Shown here piece after piece: positions 37,163 to 46,188 of a stretch of DNA of 64,000 nt. A model generated the notes under the pieces. The model was not told the origin of the DNA. It saw nothing but the letters and a program-made list of their open reading frames with translations, and searched no databases. The translations under genes were made by a program, and so were the position numbers. Source of the DNA: Bacteroidales bacterium UBA4333 (GTDB taxonomy: Bacteria > Bacteroidota > Bacteroidia > Bacteroidales > Paludibacteraceae); contig DGTP01000014.1 in assembly GCA_002394335.1 (NCBI GenBank), positions 84,370-148,369 on the forward strand. Direction: 5' to 3'. Every line of letters begins with the position of its first letter. The stretch's first letter is position 1.

Positions 37163-38436
37163 GCGAATAATGGGTATTGGTTCATCTCTTTATTCACTTC
37201 GGCGCGCACTTTGGCGATTACTGCTTCCGATTCGGGCGCTTGGAGCACCTCGTCGATCAGTTCTACGATCCAAGGCATCTTGTCCTCCTTCAGTCCGCGG
37301 GTGGTGATGGCAGGTGTGCCAAAGCGCAGTCCCGAAGTCTGGAAAGCCGAACGGCTGTCGAACGGCACCATGTTCTTGTTGGTGGTGATGTCCGCCGACA
37401 CTAAGGCTTTCTCTGCCACTTTTCCTGTCAGATCAGGGTATTTCGTGCGCAGGTCGATCAGCATGGAGTGGTTGTCCGTACCGCCTGAGATGACTTTGTA
37501 TCCCTTGTCCATAAAGGCTGCAGCCATCACGGCGGCGTTTTTCTTCACCTGCTGTTGGTAGGTCTTGAAATCCTCAGTCAGAGCTTCTCCGAAAGCTACT
37601 GCCTTGGCAGCTATCACGTGCTCCAACGGACCGCCTTGCGTGCCGGGGAAAACGGCAGAGTCGAGTAGGGCACTCATCTTCTTGATTTCCCCCTTCGGAG
37701 TGGTCTTGCCCCAGGGGTTGTCAAAATCCTTGCCCATGAGGATAATACCTCCGCGCGGACCGCGAAGCGTCTTGTGCGTAGTGCTGGTGACAATATGGGC
37801 ATATTTAAGCGGGTTGTCAAGCAAACCGGCCGCTATCAGTCCAGCAGGATGAGCCATATCCACCATAAAGATTGCACCTATCTCATCCGCTACACGGCGT
37901 ATGCGCGCGTAATCCCATTCTCTACTATAGGCACTTGCGCCGGCGATAATCAGCTTCGGCTTGTGGGTACGCGCTTTCATCTCCAGATCATCGTAATCCA
38001 CCCGTCCTGTTTCTTCGTCCAGGTCATAACCGATGGCATTGAACATCAGACCGCTGAAGTTGACCGCAGAACCGTGACTGAGGTGACCACCGTGGCTCAG
38101 GTTCAGACCCATGAATGTGTCACCGGCTTTCAGACAAGCCATAAACACCGCCATGTTAGCCTGTGCACCCGAATGCGGCTGTACGTTCACATATTCGGCA
38201 CCATACAACTTTTTCAGTCTTGCTCGAGCCACATCCTCCGCGATGTCCACTACCTCGCATCCGCCGTAATAGCGGTGACCGGGGTATCCCTCAGCGTACT
38301 TGTTGGTAAGCACACTGCCCATGGCTTCCATCACCTGGTCGCTTACAAAATTCTCACTGGCTATCAACTCGATGCCTTTTGTCTGACGCTCGCGCTCGCG
38401 GCGGATGAGGTCAAAAATCTCAATGTCTCGTTTCAT
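37156..38436 (-). CDS. glyA: Serine hydroxymethyltransferase
   Basis: PLP enzyme interconverting serine and glycine with tetrahydrofolate, 426 residues. Conserved segments: ELIASENFVSDQVMEAMGS, YAEGYPGHRYYGGCEVVD, NVQPHSGAQANMAVF, the PLP lysine in VTSTTHKTLRGPRGG and the C-terminal RFGTPAITTRGL. Start MKRDIEIFDLI fits the family. It is transcribed from the promoter at 38476-38507, interleaved with the oppositely oriented fbp promoter. Confidence 0.97.
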   Translation of the reverse strand: MKRDIEIFDLIRRERERQTKGIELIASENFVSDQVMEAMGSVLTNKYAEGYPGHRYYGGCEVVDIAEDVARARLKKLYGAEYVNVQPHSGAQANMAVFMACLKAGDTFMGLNLSHGGHLSHGSAVNFSGLMFNAIGYDLDEETGRVDYDDLEMKARTHKPKLIIAGASAYSREWDYARIRRVADEIGAIFMVDMAHPAGLIAAGLLDNPLKYAHIVTSTTHKTLRGPRGGIILMGKDFDNPWGKTTPKGEIKKMSALLDSAVFPGTQGGPLEHVIAAKAVAFGEALTEDFKTYQQQVKKNAAVMAAAFMDKGYKVISGGTDNHSMLIDLRTKYPDLTGKVAEKALVSADITTNKNMVPFDSRSAFQTSGLRFGTPAITTRGLKEDKMPWIVELIDEVLQAPESEAVIAKVRAEVNKEMNQYPLFAW

Positions 38437-38475
38437 GGATAAGATGTTATCTGTTGATTTTTATAAAATTTGGTG

Positions 38476-38507
38476 CAAATATACTACATTTTTTGGAGAT
38501 GTGCAAA
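38476..38507 (-). promoter_or_regulatory. glyA promoter (interleaved with fbp promoter)
   Basis: Minus strand TTTG (38507-38504) and TATATTTG (38483-38476), 20-nt spacer. The fbp -33 lies inside this spacer and vice versa. Start expected near 38469, giving a leader of about 33 nt. Confidence 0.75.
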
Positions 38508-38523
38508 TTTTTTTGTACCTTTG
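38492..38523 (+). promoter_or_regulatory. fbp promoter (interleaved with glyA promoter)
   Basis: TTTG at 38492-38495 and TACCTTTG at 38516-38523, 20-nt spacer. Start expected near 38529, about 20 nt before the fbp ATG. Simultaneous polymerase binding at this and the glyA promoter looks sterically impossible. Confidence 0.78.
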
Positions 38524-38548
38524 CGCCAAAATTCGTGAAATATATACC

Positions 38549-40540
38549 ATGGCTCAATTTAGTGACCGATATTTGCGTCTGCTTGCAGAGAAGTTTCCTG
38601 ATCATAGCGCAGTGACAACCGAGATCATCAACCTTAGTGCCATCCTCAGTCTCCCCAAAGGGACGGAGCACTTCGTCAGCGATCTTCACGGCGAGTCAAG
38701 CGCTTTCATTCACATGATTAAAAACGCTTCGGGCGTAGTGCGCCGTAAAGTGGACGACCTCTATCCCGACCTGGCGGAGGAGGAGAAACGTGCCCTATGT
38801 GCACTGATCTACTATCCGGACGAGCGCATCGAGTTGGTCAAGCGTCTTTGCGAGGGGGATACCGTTCCTCCGTTCAGCGAAGGTTTCAGTTTCTCCTCCA
38901 TCGGAGAATGGTACCGTCACCGTCTCCGCCAGGAAGTGGAGGTGGCGCGTGCCGTGACAGTCAAATACAGCCGCTCGAAGGTCCGCAAAATGCTGCCGAA
39001 AGAGTACAGTTATATCATCGAAGAACTGCTTCATGAATCCAGTCTCGAGCAGCGCGACCGCAACACCTATTACAATGCCATCATCAATGCGATCATAGAG
39101 ACCAATGCGGCGGAGCAGCTGCTTATCGCTATTTCCTATCTCATCCATTGCCTTACCATTGACACCCTGCACGTAGTGGGGGATATATACGACCGCGGCT
39201 CAGGAGCCTCCAAGATCATGGATGTTCTTTCTACTGTCCGCGACTATGATATCCAGTGGGGAAACCATGACATCGAGTGGATGGGAGCGATGTTAGGCAA
39301 CCCGGCTTTGATAGCTACGGTACTGCGTGTGTCCATCCGCTATGCCAATATAGAGACCCTGGAAGAGGGATACGGCATAAACCTCCTGCCGCTGGCGAAT
39401 TTTGCCATGGAGACCTACGGTGATGACCCGTGCACTATCTGGCAGACACGTGATTTTGAGAACAACCCGCGTCTCACCCGTTCCGCCCAGCTTATGGCAA
39501 AGATGCACAAAGCGATCTCTATCATCCAGTTCAAACTCGAAGGTCAGACAGTCCGCCGCCACCCCGAATGGGGGATGGATCACAGGCTGGTGCTGGATAA
39601 GATTGACCTTGAGAAAGGGACAGTGCAACTCCGTTGTGGTGAGGCTTCATCCTCGCAGACATATTCATTGCTTGATACCAACCTGCCGACACTCAACCCC
39701 GATGATCCGTATGCCCTCAGTGTTGAGGAACAGGATCTGATGAACCAGTTAGCGCGCTCTTTCCGCAAGTCGGAAAAGATGCAGAAACACCTGAGGATGC
39801 TGTATAAGCACGGTTCCCTGCATCTGGTGCGGAACGGTTTTCTGCTCTACCACGCATCCATTCCTCTCAATGCCGACGGCTCGTTCAGGGAAGTGAATGT
39901 CTGCGGCGAGAAGTGTTCCGGCAGACGGCTCATGGAGCGTATCGACGAAGTCGTGCGGGAGGCATATTACGGCGTGGGAGAAGCCAAGCAGAACGCTCTG
40001 GATTACCTTCTTTATCTATGGGAAGGCGAAGACTCACCGCTTTACGACAAGGACAAGATGACAACCTTCGAGCGCTATTTCATTGCCGACAAGTCCACCT
40101 GGGAGGAGAAGAAAGGGGCATATTACGAACTTGCGAACAGGCAAGATATCTGTGAGAAGATCCTTCTTGAGTTCGGTCTGTCACCCGAAACGGGACGCAT
40201 TATAAACGGGCATATACCGGTGCGCACGATCAAAGGGGAGACGCCTATCCGCGCCAACGGCAGACGATTTGTTATCGACGGCGGCTTCAGCAAGCCATAC
40301 CAGGAGAAAACAGGTATTGCCGGCTATACCCTAATCTACAACAGCCACGGAATCCAACTTGTAGAACACGAGTCATTTGAATCGCGCGAGCAAGCTATTC
40401 TCTCCGGCAGTGATATTCATAGTCGTGCGATGCTGGAGGATTTCAGCGAGCACCGGCTCCATGTACGCGACACCGACCGTGGTGCCGAACTTCAGGAACG
40501 TGTCGATGCTCTCCGGCAATTACTGCAAAAATGGTCTTAA
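38549..40540 (+). CDS. fbp: Class III fructose-1,6-bisphosphatase
   Basis: Gluconeogenic phosphatase of the calcineurin-like metallophosphoesterase fold, 663 residues, the length typical of Firmicutes and Bacteroidota FBPase III. Metal-binding motifs: VSDLHGE near residue 43, VGDIYDRGSGA, QWGNHDIEWMGA and the late NGHIPV. The ATG at 38549 is chosen since it follows the promoter and gives MAQFSDRYLRLLAEKFPDHS, a family start; the frame stays open upstream only across the promoter. Transcribed divergently from glyA from overlapping promoters. Confidence 0.95.
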   Translation: MAQFSDRYLRLLAEKFPDHSAVTTEIINLSAILSLPKGTEHFVSDLHGESSAFIHMIKNASGVVRRKVDDLYPDLAEEEKRALCALIYYPDERIELVKRLCEGDTVPPFSEGFSFSSIGEWYRHRLRQEVEVARAVTVKYSRSKVRKMLPKEYSYIIEELLHESSLEQRDRNTYYNAIINAIIETNAAEQLLIAISYLIHCLTIDTLHVVGDIYDRGSGASKIMDVLSTVRDYDIQWGNHDIEWMGAMLGNPALIATVLRVSIRYANIETLEEGYGINLLPLANFAMETYGDDPCTIWQTRDFENNPRLTRSAQLMAKMHKAISIIQFKLEGQTVRRHPEWGMDHRLVLDKIDLEKGTVQLRCGEASSSQTYSLLDTNLPTLNPDDPYALSVEEQDLMNQLARSFRKSEKMQKHLRMLYKHGSLHLVRNGFLLYHASIPLNADGSFREVNVCGEKCSGRRLMERIDEVVREAYYGVGEAKQNALDYLLYLWEGEDSPLYDKDKMTTFERYFIADKSTWEEKKGAYYELANRQDICEKILLEFGLSPETGRIINGHIPVRTIKGETPIRANGRRFVIDGGFSKPYQEKTGIAGYTLIYNSHGIQLVEHESFESREQAILSGSDIHSRAMLEDFSEHRLHVRDTDRGAELQERVDALRQLLQKWS

Positions 40541-40583
40541 TCCCCTTAATTTTGCTTCAAAGGAAGAAAAAAATGCAAAAAAA

Positions 40584-40615
40584 TTTGCGTATTCCAAAAA
40601 AATGTCGTAACTTTG
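40584..40615 (+). promoter_or_regulatory. yceD-rpmF promoter
   Basis: TTTG at 40584-40587 and TAACTTTG at 40608-40615, 20-nt spacer. Start expected near 40621, about 20 nt before the ATG at 40642. Confidence 0.75.
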
Positions 40616-40641
40616 CAGCCGTTTTTGTGATTTAGGAAACT

Positions 40642-41103
40642 ATGGTAATGCGCCTCACATCTACTCAAGTGGATCTGTCCACCCTTAAGACAGGGCAGTA
40701 TGAGCTTGATTATGAGCTGGATAGCGACTATCTGGCAGGGCAGGAGGCTACCGAACTCTTAGGCGGGCATATCAAGGCAACTGCCCGTTTGGATTTGCGC
40801 GAAAGAGACTTTGACCTCTACATTGAAGAGAAAGGCGAAGTTCAAGTAGCATGCGATAGATGTCTGGAGCCGGTTTCTATCGCGGTGGAAAACGGGGAAA
40901 TGATTGATATAGACGAGGATGAGTCGGATGAACAGCAGCCTTCGGGCAAAACGCTCGACCTCCAATGGCTCGCATATGAAATGATAATTGTCAACCTTCC
41001 TTTGGTGCATAGTCACCCAGAAGGTGAGTGTAACCCGCAGATGCAGGATCTTCTCCAAGCTCACCTTTGTAGCACCTTACCGGAAGAGCCCGAAGATAAT
41101 TAA
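40642..41103 (+). CDS. YceD-like DUF177 protein
   Basis: 153 residues. DUF177 features: beta-rich N-terminal part, central VACDRCLEPVSIAVEN with paired cysteines, acidic stretch DIDEDESDEQQ and a C-terminal LPLVHSHPEGECNP. In many bacteria this gene precedes rpmF, as here (41 nt upstream), and is implicated in 23S rRNA accumulation or ribosome assembly. The MVMRL start has an alternative Met two codons later. Confidence 0.88.
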   Translation: MVMRLTSTQVDLSTLKTGQYELDYELDSDYLAGQEATELLGGHIKATARLDLRERDFDLYIEEKGEVQVACDRCLEPVSIAVENGEMIDIDEDESDEQQPSGKTLDLQWLAYEMIIVNLPLVHSHPEGECNPQMQDLLQAHLCSTLPEEPEDN

Positions 41104-41144
41104 ATGATAAAATATATTGTAAAAATTTTAAAAGTTAAATAACT

Positions 41145-41330
41145 ATGGCACATCCTAAAAGAAGACAATCGCACACCAGACAAGCGAAACGTCGTACCCA
41201 TGACAAAGCCAAGATGCCGACACTGGCAATCTGCCCGAACTGCGGTGCACACTACATTTATCACACTGTATGCCCGAGCTGCGGTTACTATCGTGGCAAG
41301 TTAGCTATCGAGCAGGCTCAGGAGGCTTAA
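41145..41330 (+). CDS. rpmF: 50S ribosomal protein L32
   Basis: 61 residues; MAHPKRRQSHTRQAKRRTHD is the L32 N-terminus and the zinc-ribbon cysteines are CPNCG and CPSCGYYRG. Preceded by yceD as usual; followed by an intrinsic terminator rather than the fatty-acid genes found downstream in many bacteria. Confidence 0.97.
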   Translation: MAHPKRRQSHTRQAKRRTHDKAKMPTLAICPNCGAHYIYHTVCPSCGYYRGKLAIEQAQEA

Positions 41331-41354
41331 TTGGGGAACAATTTTTACTCAAGT

Positions 41355-41397
41355 ATAGGCTTCCTCTCCTGTTTGTGGGAGGAGCCTATCTTTTTTT
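41355..41397 (+). terminator. Intrinsic terminator after rpmF
   Basis: Stem formed by ATAGGCTTCCTCTCC (41355-41369) and GGGAGGAGCCTAT (about 41377-41389) with two small bulges, followed by CTTTTTTT. Confidence 0.85.
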
Positions 41398-41441
41398 AAT
41401 CTTTTTCAGCCCGTGAGGGTGCAAAAATCATTTTTTCTATA

Positions 41442-42506
41442 ATGTACGATAACCAAACACCCCGTCGTCCGGGGGGATTCAGTTCTGAATCATCCGACCG
41501 TAAAAGACCTCGTTTCAACGCATCGGAGCGACCTCGTTTCAACGCATCCGAGCGTCCCCGTTTCAATGCTTCCGAGCGTCCCCATTTCAATGAATTCCGT
41601 CCTCGCACAGAGGATGGCGAGCGGCGTCAGCGTCCCCGTGTGGGAGACAGCCGTTTTGACAACAGCGAAAACCGTACCAAACGCCCGCGCATGGGCGCTA
41701 CTACCGAAGATCGCCCCCGCGTGAAACGCAACAGCGGACTCTATTCGCAACGCAAACAGCAGGCTTATCAGGAGAAATACGAGGATCCGACCAAACCTAT
41801 CCGCCTTAACAAATATCTTGCCAACGCCGGTGTATGTTCCCGTCGTGAGGCAGATGATTTCATATTGGCAGGTGTTATCTCCGTCAACGGAGAAGTAGTG
41901 GACTCTCTCGGCGCCAAAGTGCTGCCGACCGACAAGGTTATGTTCCATAACCAGCCGGTGCACCGTGAGCGCAAAGTTTATATCCTGCTCAACAAGCCCA
42001 AGAATACCGTCACTACCACCGATGACCCGCAAGAGCGCAAAACAGTAATCGACATCGTCCGTAACGCCTGCGCCGAGCGTATCTATCCCGTCGGTCGTCT
42101 TGACCGTAATACCACCGGCGTACTGCTTCTTACCAACGACGGTGATCTCGCAGCGAGACTCACCCATCCTAAGTTCGGCAAGAAGAAGATCTATGCCGCT
42201 ACACTCGACCATGACCTCGAAGAAGTGGACGAAGCCATTCTCCGTAATGGTATTGTCCTCGATGACGAGCGTATCGTTCCCGATGCACTGGAGTTCCCCA
42301 AAGACGACCGTCGCCATATAGGGCTTGAGATCCACTCCGGACAAAACCGCGTCGTTCGCCGTATGTTCGAGAAAGTGGGATACAAAGTAGTGAACCTTGA
42401 CCGCGTCAGCTTCTGCGGTCTTACGAAGAAGAAAGTGGCGCGCGGCAAATACCGTTTCCTTACCCCGAAAGAGGTGGCAATGCTCCAAATGGGCGCTTTT
42501 GAGTAA
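41442..42506 (+). CDS. RsuA/RluB-family pseudouridine synthase with N-terminal Arg/Phe/Asn repeats
   Basis: 354 residues. Residues 1-105 are a basic disordered extension containing three near-perfect copies of RPRFNASE followed by a degenerate RPHFNEF. The S4 RNA-binding domain starts near residue 118 (IRLNKYLANAGVCSRREADD) and the catalytic domain has GRLDRNTTGVLLLTNDG, with the nucleophilic Asp in RLD. The family isomerises uridines in 16S or 23S rRNA; sequence suggests RluB-like. Bacteroidota members often carry such extensions. The stop shares one base with the next ATG (TAATG). Confidence 0.92.
   Translation: MYDNQTPRRPGGFSSESSDRKRPRFNASERPRFNASERPRFNASERPHFNEFRPRTEDGERRQRPRVGDSRFDNSENRTKRPRMGATTEDRPRVKRNSGLYSQRKQQAYQEKYEDPTKPIRLNKYLANAGVCSRREADDFILAGVISVNGEVVDSLGAKVLPTDKVMFHNQPVHRERKVYILLNKPKNTVTTTDDPQERKTVIDIVRNACAERIYPVGRLDRNTTGVLLLTNDGDLAARLTHPKFGKKKIYAATLDHDLEEVDEAILRNGIVLDDERIVPDALEFPKDDRRHIGLEIHSGQNRVVRRMFEKVGYKVVNLDRVSFCGLTKKKVARGKYRFLTPKEVAMLQMGAFE
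41508..41589. repeat. Tandem coding repeat, 24-bp unit
   Basis: Three to four tandem units of 24 bp encoding RPRFNASE, differing mainly at third positions (gcatcggag, gcatccgag, gcttccgag). Third-position drift indicates selection on the peptide rather than a recent duplication only. Confidence 0.85.
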
Positions 42507-43969
42507 TGACCATCGGATTTGACAATGAGCAATACATCCGCATCCAGTCGGAGCATATCCGGGAGCGTATAGCGGCGTTTGGCAACAAACTCTATCTTGA
42601 GTTTGGCGGCAAACTCTTCGACGACTACCACGCCAGCCGTGTTCTGCCGGGTTTCAAGCCTGACAGCAAGTTAGCGATGCTTACACAGTTGCGTGACCGC
42701 CTTGAGATCATTATTGTCATTTCCGCTCTGGACATAGAGAAGAATAAAGTCCGTCAGGACCTGGGTATCACCTATGACGAGGACGTCCTGCGTCTGCGCG
42801 AAGAGTTCATGGCGCGGGATTTTCTCGTTTCATCGGTGGTGATCACCCACTATTCGGGACAGCGTTCTGCGGACGCCTACCGGATGCGTCTCGAACGTCA
42901 GGGTATCCGTGTCTATTATCATTACACCATCGACGGCTATCCGCATAATGTCGAGCTCATCGCTTCCGATGAGGGTTTCGGCAAAAACGATTTTGTGCCG
43001 ACCTCCCGTGAGTTGGTGGTTGTTACCGCTCCGGGACCGGGAAGCGGCAAGATGGCAGTGTGTCTGAGCCAGTTGTACAACGAACACGCCCGCGGACGGA
43101 ATGCAGGATACGCGAAGTTTGAGACTTTCCCTGTCTGGAACCTGCCGCTCAAACACCCTGTGAACGTGGCTTACGAAGCCGCTACCGCCGACCTCAACGA
43201 CGTGAACATGATTGACCCGTTCCATCTGGAAGCATACCAGAAGACGGCTGTCAATTATAACCGCGACATAGAGATTTATCCTGTGCTCGATGCACTGTTT
43301 ACTTCCATCCACGGCTCTAATCCATACAAGTCTCCTACGGACATGGGGGTTAATATGGTGGGTTTCTGTATCAGCGACGAAGAGGTCTGCAAGGAGGCCA
43401 GCAAACAGGAGATCATCCGCCGCTATTTTGCGGCTCTCAACCGTCTCGCCAAAGGCGACTGCAACGACCAGGAGATCAAGAAACTGGCAATGCTGCAGAA
43501 GCAGGTAGGTATCAATACCGCCTACAGGCGGACAACCGTTGCCGCACGTGAACGCAAAGAGCAGTCTCTGGGCAATGCTTCCGCGGCAATCGAACTTCCG
43601 GACGGAACCATTATTACGGCGGAGGCTTCGGCACTCTTGGGTTCTTCGGCTGCTCTGCTGCTTAATGTTATCAAACATATAGCGGGCATCGACCACCACG
43701 AGCGGCTCCTTCCGGCGAATATGATCGAGCCGATCCAACACACCAAAATCTCTTTCCTCCACGGCAGAAACCCGCGTCTCCACACCGATGAGGTCCTGGT
43801 GGCTCTTTCTGTCCGTTCACTCCAGGACGACAACTGCCGGCGCGCTCTTGAAGCACTGCCGATGCTCAACGGTTGTCAGATGCACTCTACGGTCATGCTC
43901 AGCGAAGTGGACACCAAGACATTCAAGAAACTTGGTGTTGATCTGACCTGCGATCCTTCCAGATCCTAA
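42506..43969 (+). CDS. DUF1846-family protein
   Basis: 487 residues matching DUF1846 throughout: IGFDNEQYIRIQSEHIRERI, the GGKLFDDYHASRVLPGF segment, VVTAPGPGSGKMAVCLSQLY (a nucleotide-binding-like glycine motif) and C-terminal HHERLLPANMIEPIQHTK. The family is soluble, widespread in anaerobes and of unproven function. Start shares one base with the pseudouridine synthase stop. Terminated by the hairpin at 43992-44019. Confidence 0.88.
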   Translation: MTIGFDNEQYIRIQSEHIRERIAAFGNKLYLEFGGKLFDDYHASRVLPGFKPDSKLAMLTQLRDRLEIIIVISALDIEKNKVRQDLGITYDEDVLRLREEFMARDFLVSSVVITHYSGQRSADAYRMRLERQGIRVYYHYTIDGYPHNVELIASDEGFGKNDFVPTSRELVVVTAPGPGSGKMAVCLSQLYNEHARGRNAGYAKFETFPVWNLPLKHPVNVAYEAATADLNDVNMIDPFHLEAYQKTAVNYNRDIEIYPVLDALFTSIHGSNPYKSPTDMGVNMVGFCISDEEVCKEASKQEIIRRYFAALNRLAKGDCNDQEIKKLAMLQKQVGINTAYRRTTVAARERKEQSLGNASAAIELPDGTIITAEASALLGSSAALLLNVIKHIAGIDHHERLLPANMIEPIQHTKISFLHGRNPRLHTDEVLVALSVRSLQDDNCRRALEALPMLNGCQMHSTVMLSEVDTKTFKKLGVDLTCDPSRS

Positions 43970-43991
43970 GTTTATTATAGTTTTGTTCTTT

Positions 43992-44019
43992 CTGTCTGTC
44001 AAGGTTGTCAGACAGTTTT
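43992..44019 (+). terminator. Intrinsic terminator after the DUF1846 gene
   Basis: CTGTCTG (43992-43998) pairs with CAGACAG (44009-44015), loop of 10 nt, followed by TTTT. Confidence 0.75.
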
Positions 44020-44252
44020 CCGTACAGGCAGTACCCGGCATATTGGTTGCCGATACTCTTTACATACCCCTTACAATGGATAACAAATCACTAAGAATCT
44101 CCAAGAACAACTAACGTTGAATTTTTGAACAGAGCGTTCGAAAAATTGGCGAATGCCAGGCGATAAAAATGTCAGGTAATAAAAAATGGCATGGCATAAA
44201 TGGCAGAATAATTCCCGGATTTGAAAGTATTACTCTAAAAAACGAAGTTTTA

Positions 44253-44284
44253 TTTGCATATATGCGTTTTTTTTTGTACCTTTG
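44253..44284 (+). promoter_or_regulatory. Promoter of the WbpB/exopolysaccharide operon
   Basis: TTTG at 44253-44256 (TTTGCATATATGCG context) and TACCTTTG at 44277-44284, 20-nt spacer. Start expected near 44290; ATG at 44315. Confidence 0.8.
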
Positions 44285-44314
44285 CGCCCGAATTGAAATA
44301 AATGCATTTAAGAT

Positions 44315-45301
44315 ATGTCAAATAAACAACAATTTGCTCTTATAGGCGCTGCCGGATACATTGCTCCGCGTCATATCAAGGCAATTGCCGATACAGGTAA
44401 CAATCTCATGGTGGCTTATGACCGCTTCGATTCGGTCGGACGCCTTGACAGTTCATTCCCGGACTGTTCTTTCTTTACCGAGAACGAGCAGTTCGACCGT
44501 TTCTGCTCGAAACAGATGCGTACCGAGAATCCGCTCAACTGGCTTTCTATCTGTACGCCGAACTATACGCACGATGCCTTTATCCGCTACGGTCTGCGCC
44601 TCGGATGCGATGTCATCTGCGAGAAACCTCTGGTACTCAACCCTTATAACATCGACAACCTCGTAGAACTTGAGGCAGAGACGGGACACAAAGCCTATAC
44701 GATCCTTCAACTCCGTTTGCACGACAAGATCCGTGCCCTGAAGGAGAAAGTGGAGAACGGTCCGAAGGACAAGATCTACGATGTGGATCTGACCTATATC
44801 ACCTCCCGCGGCAAGTGGTACTACTCTTCATGGAAGGGCGATGTGCATAAGTCAGGAGGTATTGCAACCAATATCGGCGTGCATTTCTACGATATGCTCC
44901 AGTGGATCTTCGGTCCGGTGAAGAAGAATATTGTGCATGTAATGTCCTTCGACCGCGTGGCAGGTTACTTGGAGCTGGAGAAAGCGCGTGTGCGTTATTT
45001 CCTCTCTATCAATGCCGACTGTCTGCCGGAGAATGCCGTACAGGGCGAGAAACGTACCTATCGCACGCTGTCTATCGACGGTGAAGAGTTCGAGTTCTCG
45101 CAGGGCTTTACCGAACTGCACACAGAGAGTTACCGTCAGATTCTTGCCGGTAACGGTTTCCGCATCTCCGAGGCACGTCCGTGCATAGAGATCGTCTCCG
45201 AGATACGCCATGCCCAGCCGATCGGCCTGGTGGGCGACTATCATCCGCTTGCCAAACTGCCTCTCTCTCCGCACCCCTTCGGTTGGGACGAGAAACGCTA
45301 A
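44315..45301 (+). CDS. WbpB/WlbA-type sugar-nucleotide 3-dehydrogenase (Gfo/Idh/MocA family)
   Basis: 328 residues. NAD-binding start FALIGAAGYIAPRHIKAIAD, then YDRFDSVGRLDSSFPD and the family motif CEKPLVLNP with the catalytic lysine. This combination is characteristic of WbpB/WlbA, which oxidises the 3-hydroxyl of UDP-GlcNAcA before transamination and acetylation by WbpE and WbpD. A WbpD-type gene lies at 34156. It is the first gene of a unit containing capsule export proteins 38 nt downstream, linking the diacetamido-uronic acid to an exported polysaccharide (inference). Confidence 0.87.
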   Translation: MSNKQQFALIGAAGYIAPRHIKAIADTGNNLMVAYDRFDSVGRLDSSFPDCSFFTENEQFDRFCSKQMRTENPLNWLSICTPNYTHDAFIRYGLRLGCDVICEKPLVLNPYNIDNLVELEAETGHKAYTILQLRLHDKIRALKEKVENGPKDKIYDVDLTYITSRGKWYYSSWKGDVHKSGGIATNIGVHFYDMLQWIFGPVKKNIVHVMSFDRVAGYLELEKARVRYFLSINADCLPENAVQGEKRTYRTLSIDGEEFEFSQGFTELHTESYRQILAGNGFRISEARPCIEIVSEIRHAQPIGLVGDYHPLAKLPLSPHPFGWDEKR

Positions 45302-45339
45302 GCATCTATCCGGACTGTACTAAATAACCATAATTTTTG

Positions 45340-46188
45340 ATGAAAGGCAAATACCAAATAGTTCTTCTCTTGCTCCTCGGCTTCGCGTTGGCGTCTTGCG
45401 TGACATCGCGTAAGGTCAACTATATGCAGAAGCCGGACAAAGAGATCCCTTCCTATCCAGACACCCTGTCTTACGAGGACTACAAGCTCCGCATCGGTGA
45501 CCGTCTTTATGTGTATGTTTACTCCGTGGACGAGCGCATACAGAAGATGTACAACGCCGGCGGTAACTCTTCTCAGATGCGTTATCAGATGGGTAATGGC
45601 GGTAACAGCCAGTACGGCTCGTATGACCTATATACCTATCTCGTGGACGAAGAAGGAAACATCGACTTCCCGACCATCGGCAAAATCCCCGTACAGGGCA
45701 AGACCACACGCGAAGTGAAGTACACCCTGGAAGCGGAACTCAGCACTCTTCTGCGCGATCTGCCGGGGTATAGCACTATCTCCTGCGAGGTGAGCGTGGT
45801 TAACCGGACATTCTCAATCATCGGTGCGCAGAGCGGACGATATTCGATCAACAAAGAGAAGATGACAATCTTCGAAGCCCTCGCCATGGCGGGAGATATA
45901 AAGGATTTCAACAGCAAGAAAGAGATTAAACTCATTCGCGAGATCAACGGTGTCACTACTATCAAGACTTTCGATGCACGTTCCGAAGACATCGTCAACT
46001 CCGAGTACTATTACATAGAGCCGAACGATATTATCTATGTCCGTTATATGCCCGGATACAGTTTCGGTATCAACCACGTGACGACGGTAATCGGCGTTAC
46101 AGCTACCACCTTCTCCTTCGGTGTCTTTATCTATTCGATCGTGCAAACAGGTATCAACTTGGCAAAACCGAAAGGAGGTAACCAATGA
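45340..46188 (+). CDS. Polysaccharide export lipoprotein (Wza-like), copy 1
   Basis: 282 residues from the ATG at 45340. Lipobox FALASCVTS (Cys20 region), then the Poly_export domain (YKLRIGDRLYVYVYSVDERI) and a SLBB domain (SIIGAQSGRYSINKEKMTIFEALAMAGDI). A C-terminal hydrophobic helix (VTTVIGVTATTFSFGVFIYSIV) follows, corresponding to the amphipathic barrel helix of Wza. It should form the outer-membrane exit pore for a polysaccharide. Its stop overlaps the second export gene by 4 nt. Confidence 0.9.
   Translation: MKGKYQIVLLLLLGFALASCVTSRKVNYMQKPDKEIPSYPDTLSYEDYKLRIGDRLYVYVYSVDERIQKMYNAGGNSSQMRYQMGNGGNSQYGSYDLYTYLVDEEGNIDFPTIGKIPVQGKTTREVKYTLEAELSTLLRDLPGYSTISCEVSVVNRTFSIIGAQSGRYSINKEKMTIFEALAMAGDIKDFNSKKEIKLIREINGVTTIKTFDARSEDIVNSEYYYIEPNDIIYVRYMPGYSFGINHVTTVIGVTATTFSFGVFIYSIVQTGINLAKPKGGNQ

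Larger units (their letters stand above)
43970..44314. other. 345-bp intergenic region
   Basis: Holds the terminator at 43992-44019 and the promoter at 44253-44284. Between them an AT-rich stretch repeats short motifs such as AGGCGATAAAAATGTCAGG and AGGTAATAAAAAATGGCA (about 44159-44190); nothing else recognisable. Confidence 0.7.
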
